Notes under the pieces: model-generated
What the model was told of the DNA's origin: nothing
The model's database searches: none
Seen by the model: the letters and a program-made list of their open reading frames with translations, nothing else
Source of the DNA: Phalacrocorax aristotelis
Taxonomy: Eukaryota; Chordata; Aves; Suliformes; Phalacrocoracidae
Reading direction: 5' to 3'
Length of the DNA stretch: 64,000 nucleotides
Assembly: GCF_949628215.1 (NCBI RefSeq)
Contig: NC_134281.1
Coordinates: 39,974,512 to 40,038,511 of the forward strand
Translations under genes and position numbers: made by a program
In this document: one piece after another, positions 29,830 through 40,400 of the stretch
How positions within the stretch are numbered: the stretch's first letter is position 1
Layout of the letters: every line of letters begins with the position of its first letter

Positions 29830-32800
29830 GACGCACGCGAGTGGGCCCAGGGGGTCACACAACCCGAACCCAAACGTGTGGTTAGGGAGCTCTTCCTGAT
29901 GCGTGCGCCCTCGCTTACATTTCAGGCTGAATTTGAAATAATTTTCATACCGTTTGCAGGTAAACTTAGATCAAAACCGAATGTAAGTGGAAGAAGTACA
30001 CAGATTATTCTCAAGCCAGTTTTTCAGCCTCAGCACACAGTAGAAACCTGAAATTTAGGACGGAGGAATTGAATCCTGTGGTGACAAATCTGTTTCTTCT
30101 AGGCCTGTGGAAAATGTCTACATAAATCCCATGGGCAAAGCTTTCCTTTGAACCCACTGTAATGCCAGGACACCGCGTCACAAAGTTTCAGGTGGCCAGC
30201 GAATCTCAGGCAGTACCATAAAGAGTCCATTTTCTTTTTATAATAATTTGTATTATAAAATTCAGGATAGCCAAGCTGAGACAAAGGGGAAAATGGAAAT
30301 ATTTCCTTGTCATACAAAATTTCTTCCTTTACCTCCAGTTTCACATTGTGGTTATCTGTGCAGTCCACAATAGTCTTCTGTGGCTATTTCTGGAGGAGGT
30401 TATCCTGTCTGTAAGTAAGGGTGCAGGTCTCTGGTGCTATTGATGCTTTCACGGACAAAGATCCTCACCCTGACATGCCCACAACTGGCCGCTGAAGCAC
30501 TTCACTAAGTAGAAAAAGGAACTCTGCAGGTGCTAGTCCCATGGATTAGTTTGAACAACCTGAGTAAGTAGCTTGTGTTTTTTTCTTTTTAGTAAGGAGA
30601 TATACAAATTTCTGAAGTGCTTCGGGCTGGCACTAGCTGAAAAGAAAAAAGAATTAATACTTCCACTTGAATGGAAGCCATCGAGGCTACGTCTTAAAAT
30701 TTTTTACCTACTTTTTCCTGTTAAGTTTAATTTCCTTAAACGTTCTCTGTAACTTTGAAAAATGTATTGCTCTCTAGCCTCTCTCAAGCCAGTCATTCTG
30801 AATGTCCGGCAGAAGCAGAAGTTAATTTCTCCAGAGATGGCAAATTCTATTCACTGTCCTCCAGGACCTCCATTCTTTTTGTTTTGCCTTGTGGAAGTCA
30901 GGAAAAAGGCAACCAGAGAGCACTTCTCTATACTCGGGTGCTTTCAATATTCTGTTAGGTAGTCTTCATGAGTTTAAATGTTACTGTTAGACTTACAGAT
31001 AGAATAAATGCAGAGGCACCCTTAGAGTATATCATTTTCATTTTCTGCCTACCTTTGGTTTTGTACAAATTTAGTCTTTTATTCCTCTCTGGTTTTTGGC
31101 CTATTAATTTACATACTAAAAAAGTCAGCGTCCTTCCTGGAGGAATACACCCATGAGAAATTACTCCTCCATTGTTTATTTCCTACTTGAGGAATTTGGT
31201 AAGTGAAGTTTCCAGAGACTCACACCCCAGAAACTGTAGAAAATGCAGTTCCCCGTTGCCACAATATCTGATCCTCCTACTTCTATCTAAATTGCCTTAT
31301 GCTTGGAAGAGACCAATTTAAGTAATGTAAGAAGATGGAGAATATAAACAAGACAAAGTTCTGTTGTTAGATAGTAAAAATGCCCTAACGTTCTCAAGAA
31401 TTGAGAATAGGTGAATAATAATTACGCAGTACAGTCCTAGCACAGGAGGACGTCTGGATTCATGACAAATGCCAGTTTTCACAGAGCGGTTCTCATTAGT
31501 AATGCATTCATTATATTTCTGGCTTGAATAAGGGACTCCATAATAAGCTGGTAAACAGTGACTTCATGCCTCTGTCTCCTCTTCGCTGGCCTCCAGTAAT
31601 TAAACATGCAACGTGCATCTTCCAACATCAGCTAAAACCTGAGCTAGTCCACCTCCTCCACATGACTAGCTGTGCACTGTACATGTTTCCAGCACAGCAC
31701 CATGACAAACAGCCTCTTGTGCAGCACTAGAGAACAGACAAGAGACATCAGAATTGCTACCAGTGTCAAGCTCTCAAATTCTGTTTGTAAATGGGGTTTA
31801 ATTTTCTCTAAATACAAGAAGAGCCAGAAAAATCTTGTTGGAAAGGCAAATAGAATGTAGAGCAAAGGTGACATTTTTCTCCCCTAGAATTATTTAAAAT
31901 TCCATATTACAATTGTAAATAGCTGTGCGGAAAGGAGCTGTGCTGTCACTCTGAAGACAGCAGGCACAGAAATCGTATTTCATAGTTCCCATCTCTGCCT
32001 AGAATTCTCCTTAGCCACCTAGTATGAGGGGAGTAAATTGGGTAAAGAAAGAGGTCACCCAGAGAGGTAGTTCTTTTACCACAGCAGAACTAATCTTCCT
32101 GACAATTTGTAGGTTGCTTGCCCTGGAAGCATTAGTAAAAAATCCAGTTTACCTGGAATTTGACACATCATAGTTTTTTAAATGATTCATTCCACATTGT
32201 AAGTAGATACTTGCAGAACTAGTGCTAAGGAAGGAGCTCCTGCAGGGAAATCTGGAACCTCTGAATGCAGTTACTTTGTGAGATGATAATGCATCTACAA
32301 GGACTGACAAAAGGACAGGATGACTGTCTCGTCTTTCCCTTTTCCTGCATGTGCTTTTGTGGAAGACACTTGTAGAGCTCCTGCCAGTCTCCAGACAACT
32401 TCTTGTTTCACAGTCACGTATCACACTGGGTCTTTTCCTTCTATTTTCCTTTCCCTCGGTGAATGAAATAGCCACGCAAATGAGGGAAATGGATGAATAG
32501 TGAAGGGACCGGGTGACTCTTTCTTCAGAACAGCATTAGCAGCCCATTTCTCTTCTTTGGCTCACAAGGGGATTCACAGGAGGAGCGCCAAGGAGACCTA
32601 TGAGTCCTGAATTGAGATTGCATTGAGAAATCCCTTGACCTTTCATGACCTGGGAAGTAACCCAGTGCTTCTGCTCTCTTAGGCTCATCTCATTATTTCA
32701 TTGTTGTGTGGTTTGTTTACACCTCTGTCACGCAGCAACATGCAGAACATGGGCTGGCATCATCTATACAGTTGCATAACTAAGCCTCAAACCAAGACAC

Positions 32801-33142
32801 TCCTGGATCCACCTTGCCACTTTGTATACAAACAAATCCAAGAGGAATCTGTAGGAGTCATCTAGGCAGATTTTTGCAACAGGCTGAGACTCTGGGTCCT
32901 TCCCTCATGGCATGCATCACCAGAGAGGGTGCTCTTAGCCCTTGCAAGGCTGACAAAGGCCGGGGAAGCTGGGACCGCTTCCCAACAGCCAGAGCCTGCG
33001 AGGTAGCGGCAGTAATGGTCCAAAGATACGGGATGCAAGGTCTGTAGGAAGGCACAGCCCTCTGTGAAGTGCAGTCACCTCAAGGGAAGAGTGGTGAGCT
33101 GCCTGGCCATGAGGTCTTCCTCGCCCTGTACATGAGGCAACG
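29830..33142. other. Intergenic sequence between the two promoters
   Basis: About 3.3 kb of mostly AT-rich sequence between the CTH CpG island and the repeat block upstream of ANKRD13C. Two minus-strand open frames, 30099-30368 (89 codons) and 32149-32475 (108 codons), have no recognisable domain. In human a small primate gene (HHLA3) is annotated in this interval; I see nothing comparable here. Confidence 0.6.
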
Positions 33143-33702
33143 CAGGCCATTAGTGCCGGTGTAAGAAGCAGCTGTTTCCCAAGAAATGACAGATATATTT
33201 GAGGCAAGGTGAGGCAAGGCAAGGCATGTAAGATGATGCTGTTTGCCTAGAAATGCCAGATATATTCGAGGCGAGCAAGGCAAGGTGAGGTGAGGCAAGG
33301 CAAGACCTTGCCTCTTGTTGCCTCGCCTTGCCAGGCAACAGCTGACCACTACTGCTAATATAAGAAGATGTTCCTGAGAAATACCAGATATATTTGAAGT
33401 GAGGCAATAGGACCAGTGTAAGAAGCTGTTTCCCTAGAAATGCCATATGTATTGGAGGCAAGAAGGCGAGGTGAAGCAAGGCAAGACCTTGCCTCTCATC
33501 ACCTCGCCTCACCAGGAAACAGCCGCACGCTATTGCATGTGTAAGATGAAGCTGTTTCCCAAGACACGTCAGGTATATTTGAGGCAAGGCGAGGCCTCGC
33601 GTCGCCTTATCTCGCGTCGCTTCGCCTCGCCTCGCTGCCCTTGAATGTATCTGGCACTTGCAGGGAAACAGCTTCGGCTCATCCCGGCACCAACGGCCTC
33701 CT
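33143..33702. repeat. Degenerate minisatellite with outer inverted arms, upstream of ANKRD13C
   Basis: At least five imperfect copies of a unit begin near 33161, 33228, 33361, 33417 and 33539. The unit reads GTAAGA, then GCTGTTTCCC, then AGAAATGCCAGATATATTTG, then a GAGGCAAGG tract. An inverted copy closes the block: GTATCTGGCAC at 33648-33658 and GGGAAACAGCTTC at 33663-33675 are reverse complements of the unit. The outer segments GCCATTAGTGCCGG (33145-33158) and CCGGCACCAACGGC (33684-33697) also pair with few mismatches. Inside, AGGCAAGACCTTGCCT-type palindromes recur near 33295-33312 and 33477-33494. The repeat family is unknown to me. Confidence 0.75.
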
Positions 33703-33865
33703 CTTGCTTGGCGAGGCGCGGCGGGGCGTGGGGAGGCGAGGGCGGTGCCGGGCCGTGGGGGCAGCCATCTGCCCCGCCCCGCCCCTTCCCGTTCCCGCCC
33801 CTCCCCGTTCCCGCCTTACCCTCAGTCTCGCGGTGCCTGGGGGAAGTCTCGCCTCGCGGCGTGCC

Positions 33866-33896
33866 TCTCGCGGGAGCAGTCGGCCAAGATGGCGGC
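33866..33896 (+). promoter_or_regulatory. TCTCGCGGGA and YY1-type motifs at the likely ANKRD13C start site
   Basis: TCTCGCGGGA (33866-33875) is one base from the TCTCGCGAGA element of CpG-island promoters. CCAAGATGGCGGC (33884-33896) is a close match to the YY1 consensus, which in housekeeping genes often sits at or just after the transcription start. Its ATG opens a seven-codon upstream frame ending at TGA 33910-33912. Function is inferred from the motifs. Confidence 0.5.
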
Positions 33897-34097
33897 GGCG
33901 CCGGGCCGTTGAGTGGGCCCGGGCGGCCCCCGCGGGCGGGCAGGCAGGCAGGCGGCTCCTCCTCGGCGCGGCGGGCTCTTTCTGGCGGGGGATGCCGACG
34001 GGACGGGACTCGCCGCCGCGGCTTTGAGCACATCGACCCTCCGGCTGCGGCGAGTCTTCCCGGCGGGGCCCCGCCGCCCGCGGGGCCGCCGCTGGCG

Positions 34098-34443
34098 ATG
34101 ACCGGAGAGAAGCTGCGCTCGCTGCGCAGGGACCACAAGCCTAGCAAGGAGGACGGGGACCTGCTGGCGCCCGGCGAGGAGGAGGCGGCCGCCGCGCCCG
34201 GAGGCATCTTCACCGGGGGTCGCGGGAGCAGCGGCAAGGGCGGCCGGGCCGGGGGCCACCGCATCTTCAGCAACCACCACCACCGGTTGAAGGGGGGGCC
34301 AGCGGCCGGCGGGACGGGCGCGCCCGCCGAGCCCGACAAGTGCCCGGCGCACTTCCCCGTGCATGAGTGCGTCTTCAAGGGGGACGTGAGGCGGCTCTCG
34401 GCCCTCATCCGCACCCAGGGCATCGGCCAGAAGGACAGTCACG
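34098..34443 (+). CDS. ANKRD13C: ANKRD13C exon 1 (residues 1-115 and first base of 116)
   Basis: 346 bp, donor GTGAGC at 34444. It encodes [20 protein letters not shown], an Ala/Gly-rich linker, [10 protein letters not shown], and the first ankyrin-like segment [20 protein letters not shown]. The frame is open upstream to 33645, so no stop defines the start; homology does. Confidence 0.95.
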
Positions 34444-37400
34444 GTGAGCGGCCGGGGCGGCGGGGGGAGCGAGCGGCGCTGCCCGCGGGGCGGGCCCGGT
34501 GGCCGGCGTGCCGGAGGCGGCGGCCGCGTCCCCCGCCGCGCTGTGGGGAGCTCCCTCGGGCGCCGCGGGAGCCGCAGCCTCCTCTCTCCCTCAGTCTGTC
34601 TCTGCCCCCGGCGCGGCCGGAGAGCTCGTGCCGGTGCTCCGAGTTGCCGCCGGTGTGTCTCCCTGGGGTGCGGGCAGTCGGCGGGGTGGAAGCGGTAACG
34701 GGCTCCGCGGAGTAGCGCGGCCGCACGCTTGGAAAATTTTTGGGATTTTCATAATATGAGTGATCGCGGTACCGGCTTTTGTAACAGCGCGATGCTGGGA
34801 GAGCTTCCTCTTACCGGGTGCCGTTTCAGGTCCCAAATCCGACTTTATTAAGAAAAAACTCCACTTATTTTAAAGTGTCTGAACCGTCACCCGTTTGCTT
34901 TCAGAGATGGCGAGTGCACTCAGGGGTGGTTCCTTTGGCTGTTGGTGGAACTACTTTTAATTTTTCCTCAGGCTAAAAAACATAAAATAAAACTTAAATG
35001 CTTTAGTTCTGGGATTTGAAAGAGACAAAATCTTGTTCTCTGCACACCTGCAAGCTTGCTTTGGACATGGCAGTAGCAGAGGTAGAAGCATGATCCTCAT
35101 GCTACTCTGTAACGAATAAATACTTAAAATCTTGCTAGGACATTATTTTAAAATAATGTTTAGTTTGGTGAATATTTTACGTTGTTAGAAAAAAATCAGC
35201 TTGTGAAGTCATCTTAAGTTTCATGGTTAGTTTTCATCTCTGCTTCCTGCCTGTTTCAAGAGTAACATGATACGTTTCTGCAGGAGAATGCTAAGTTATA
35301 CCGTATGTGGTATCTGGAGAAATTGTGATTAAAGGGTATGGTTATATTCTCTTTCTAGTTAAGTATAACAAAGGGAGCATTTATCTCTTAATTGCTTTAT
35401 GTAAAATAAAAAGGAACGCTAAGGTAGAACGATCTTTGGGATTGGTACAATGGGAAGAATCATGTAACTGGAAATTAAAAGCCATGTCCATGATAACATT
35501 AGGCACTCTAAAACACAAACTAATGTATGTGGAGTAATATAGGGCTCAGTCTCCTCAATCAAGATGAGGAGGAGTATTTCTTACAACCGTCGTAACATTT
35601 TTCGAAGTACATTGTTATAAATATAGCTACAGATATATTTACCCTGTCATCTTCATTCCAAACGTTGTAGCAAATACTGGTAGAATGAAAGCAACAGACT
35701 TGGGAATAAATTTTCTCACTCAGTGTAATTCCTTCTTCTGACTTTTCCCCTATACCTCCTCCACTTCCTCATCAAATAACTGATTGCCATAAGCTAAATA
35801 TCTTTACTTTGAAGGCACTTCCTGATCCATCTTTGCTGCTCTCATTTTCAATGTGTATCACAAACATTGATACCATCCATTTTTAGTATATATCACAATC
35901 ACAGAATATATATGCGCACACACACATATATATAAAATTTCAAATTAATGCCCTTCTGATTTCTCAATGCTTTCTACAGTAGGAATGCCTTGCGGTTTTC
36001 TGTCTCATTATCTTCCTTCAAGTTTTTACTTTAAGTGTTCCTTTGCTATTAAGTTGGAAAAAAAAAAAAGTCAAAACCAACAACAAAACCCTTGATGTCT
36101 TGACATACCAAAGGCCTGACTGATATTTCCTTGTTATTGTTTTCTTTCTGCCTGAGTCTATCTGTCACTTGTTTACATATTTGAATTGTGAGTTATTTGG
36201 GGTAGATAACTTCAGCTACAACTATACACCGAAGCAAGCCAGAATTCTAGTACATAAGGAAGTGACAGAGGGGAGGAAGAACTTCTAGTAATAGTTATTG
36301 TTTATAATTCAGTCCCATTCTTAGTGTGTGGTTAAGGGCAGAAAAGCCAAGTCCTGTAGAATGTTAAACTCTTGGTGTTCTGATAAAACTGATGCTGGCT
36401 GTATCTGTAAATTGAGTGCAGCCTAGCTCTCTCTCTAAACTAATCTCAGAAAACACTACCCATCGGAAGGCCAGTGTCATTATTCCAAAAACGTTAAGTT
36501 TCTTGGGAGAAGCTTGTCTGCATTCCTATTAGATTACTTTTATTTTTATTGTAATATGCATTTAAGAGCTTAAACATTTTTAGAATAAAAACGTTACATT
36601 CTGGAATAGACAAATCTTCTTGCTGAATTACTCTTGGAAAATAGACTCTGCTTCCTTGTAGGTATGCCAGATGCCTAATGAAAGGTTAAAAGCTACACAT
36701 GCAGGCACATGTCAGCAAGTACTGTATCTTATTTATTACAGCCCCCTTACATAGGTAAATGGCAGAGTGTTATATTTGTACCACTCTCTTTCTCTCCCTC
36801 CAGCAGCTGTCTCATGTAAAGCCACTTTTTTTATGGAATCTAACACTTACTGTTGTGACTTGTGCTGTGGTTCATTGAAAACCTCAAGCTGTTAAAACCA
36901 TCCATGCAACTGAAAGAAATGAAACTGCCCTCTCCCATTTTTTGCCTATCCTGGCAGAAATGCTTAGTTGCACTGTGCACTGGCTAGGAAAAATTGATTA
37001 GTGTTGAAGTTTGCCATTTTATTTTCACCAGACTAATTTTACCTAGAATTATTCTGTGTGCTCTGGGATAGTAAATGTTCTAGAGGAGCCACAGTTGTTC
37101 TTGCCATCATGAAGCAACTAAACAGGATTTGTATTTCGGGATCAGTGGAACTTGAGGTTGCAGTATGATAGAATCCTAGTGGTGCAGTTCCCTTTGAGTC
37201 CTGTAAATACTGGTACTAATTAATTTATTGGTCTGGGACATCTATCATCCAAATGCTAGCAAAAGCATGATAGTGTGGCTCTGTTTCAGCAGCTGCTGGG
37301 ATTGGTTTACATTTCCGGATCCCATTTCTTCTGAAGAAATAGAAGTTAACTTGTCCCGTTGTGCCTGCCAGCCAGCCAGGTTTCTGAGATGAAACGTATG

Positions 37401-40400
37401 GAAAGTCTTTGGCTGCCACTCATTTCGGACCCTGATAAGTACTGCTACTGCTACTCAGTATTGATGGTTGGCTGTTGAGGTGGGAGACACTGGTGACACT
37501 GGTCTCATCTTTTCCAACGCATTTGTCTTCCCTTGGTTTTCCTGGGCAGAGCAAAAGCTTACCTCTGCTTAAGACTGCAATTAGACAAAAGAGGGGTCTT
37601 TCTGCTTGAACGGCTCTTCCTTTTATTCTGCTGGGGGAAGAAGAACCTGAAGATTGTGTAGAGGCATTCTATGAGCTTGAGTGATTCTCCACCATAATTT
37701 CTTCATTCTATGATATACAGACTTACATAGTTTGGATGGCTTATTTTGATAAGTCAGGGTTAAATTTACTACTGGTAAACCCCATTTTGTTTGGCCCAAA
37801 GAGCATCAAGACCTTCCCAGGTTTATCAGATCTTAAGTTGGATGATTGGTAATGGAACTGTGCAAAATTATGTTCTGGGTTTGATTTTTGCATGTGCCAA
37901 AGCTAGAGTTGTGTCTCAGCTCTTGCTGAGACTGTTTTCCTTTTGGGAGTGGGTCAGGGAGATACTTCTGTAAAGTAGCAGTGGAATATTGGTGCAATAA
38001 AAACATACAGAGATTACTGTGGTGCTTACAGGGTTTGGTGTGCTGTGTGCACATTAGACTGCTCGGTTGCCAGTCCTGCCACCATGCTGCAGCCAGCTCT
38101 CCAAAGCAGATGCGCACTGTTGTGTCCATGCTCGCTGAGCTTGGCTGGTCTGGGTTAAGGGTTGTCTGGAGAGGAGTTTATCATGGGCAGCGAGAAAAAA
38201 GCCTGACTGGCTGGGTAGTCCAGAATGGTAGGAACTACAGTGCTTCTTTCTAAGTTTCATAATGTCCCTTTTCTATGTGTTTGCCTTGCCTCTCCTTCTT
38301 GCCCCCTTTCCTAAAGGTGTTTTCCTGCCTTACCTGTTAGGGTGGCTCCTCTCCCTTTGGTACAGCAGCTAACCTCTTATTTTATCTTGCTGATGTTTGT
38401 TAAACCGTAGACTCTTCCTTGGCAGGGACTTACTGGCTAAAGACCAGCAAACAGGATGTTATCTCTTCTCAGCTTCCTCATAAATAGCTTTTTATTTTGT
38501 TCTTCTGGAATTGATAGATTCTAGTTTCTGTGCTTTATTGGTTATTGCACTGTTTTTCTGCATGCTTGTCTTCCTCTCCCCCTTGTCTACCATATATGGC
38601 TTCCCTGTCTAATTTTTAAATCGCATACTTTTTGATGTGAGGATGATCCTTGAGTCAAAGAAAATATATGCTGGAAGATTTCTCTGGAGGTGATCTTGTC
38701 CAACCTTCTGCTCAAAGCAAAGATAACACTGGCATTAGATCAGGTTGCTCAGACCCTTGTCCAGAGGAGTTTTGAAATGATGTGTGCTATAGCACAACTG
38801 CACTTTCTGCTTATCAGCTGAATGAAATCTAACAAAGTTCTTGAAAGCAGTCAAGGGCCTGGTTAGCTTTCATTTTGTTGTTTCTTTCCATTATACCAAG
38901 CTGTCATAGCTACTGGAGCTGTCTGTCTCTGTTTTATTCACAGTTTGAAAAAACACGGGTGTATTTTCTTAAATTTTAAAGTTTATTACTGTAAAACAAA
39001 ACTAAGTGTAGAGCTATTTTTTTGTATATATACATCCCATTGAAGTGCTTGATAAGGTGAGGAAAATGTTTACCCCTGGCTTGCATAATTTGAATTTTCT
39101 AATTATGTGGTTTGGCTCATTCTTAAGTTTGTTCCTCAGTAATGTTGTTATTTCAGTCACTTAAAAAATGGCTGCATCCAGTATTCTAAATTATGTTTTG
39201 GCTTACAGATGTTACAAAATCTATTAATAGAGGATTTGAGGTTAGCTTCGAGTGTGCATAATGAACTAGGCTGTAGCTGCCTGTGATGTTGCTAGTGTCC
39301 CGGAAGAATAACTTGTACTACATGTTGAATAGCTCGTTCAAAACCATTTAGAGACTCTGCCTTTGCTTGCCTATCTTGATCAGAGATTTCATGATACTAT
39401 AGTATGCTGGCAATTACTCTGTATGGCAACATCTCAATGTTTTGGATTACATCTTTCAGATGTACAGTACCTCATTCTTTGCATGTAGCAAGTATTTATT
39501 GCTAACACAATACTGTAAAATAACCTTAAAATCAAGTGCATTTGTTATAATGGCAAAAGAATTTTGTTTTCCAGCAATTTTTCTATGAACTCCACGAAGA
39601 AAATGTTTAAACGATAAACAGAGTAATGCAGTTAAATGGAAGAATTTTGCATCCTTAAGCTATGTAAATAAAATGCATCAGAATTCTGGTAGAATCACAA
39701 AATCATTAAGGTTGGAAAAGACCTCTAAGATCATCAAGTCCGACTGTCAACCCAACACCACCATGCCTCCTACACCATGCCCTGAAGTGCCACATCTCCA
39801 TGTTGGTTTTTTTTTTAACACCCCCAGGGATGGTGACTCCACCACCTCACTGGGCAGCCTGTGCGAATGCCTGACCACTCTTTCAATGAAGAAATTTTTC
39901 CTAATATCCAATCTTCCCCTGACACAGCCTGAGGCCATTTCCTTTTGTACTGTCACTAGTTACCTGGGAGAAGAGACCAATACCCACCTCACTACAACCT
40001 CCTTTTCTCTAGACTAAACGACCCCAGCTCCCTTAGCTGCTCCTCATAAGGCTTGTGCTCCAGACCCTTCACCAGCTTCATTGCCCTTTTCTGGACATGC
40101 TCCAGCAACTTGATGTCCTCATTGTACTGAGGGGCCCAAAACTGAACACAGTATTCAAGGTGTGGCCTCACCAGTGCACAATCACTTCCCCACTCCTGCT
40201 GGTCACACTATTCCTGATACAAGCCAGGATGCTGTTGGCCTTATTGGCCACGTGGGCACACTGCTGGCTCATGTTCAGCTGGCTGTCGACCAGCATCCCC
40301 AGGTCCTTCTCTGCTGGGCAGTTTTCCAGCCACTCTTCCCCAAGCCTGTATCATTGCATGGGGTTGTTGTGACCAAAGTGCAGGACCCAGCACTTGGCCT

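Larger units (their letters stand above)
33590..34720. promoter_or_regulatory. CpG island at the ANKRD13C promoter
   Basis: A dense GC/CpG stretch covers about 0.5 kb upstream of the ANKRD13C start codon, exon 1 and the start of intron 1. It includes GC boxes such as CCCCGCCCCGCCCC near 33773-33786. It is separate from the CTH island by about 3.8 kb, so the two divergent genes do not share one core promoter. Confidence 0.85.

Noticed and set aside
30099-30368. 89-codon minus-strand frame, considered as an extra gene or upstream CTH exon
   Set aside because: No domain and no splice link to CTH. Human HHLA3 lies in this interval, but no resemblance could be claimed.
33569-34442. Long minus-strand open frames (284 and 206 codons) opposite ANKRD13C exon 1
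   Set aside because: Antisense shadows of a GC-rich exon, with low-complexity Pro/Ala/Arg content and no domain.
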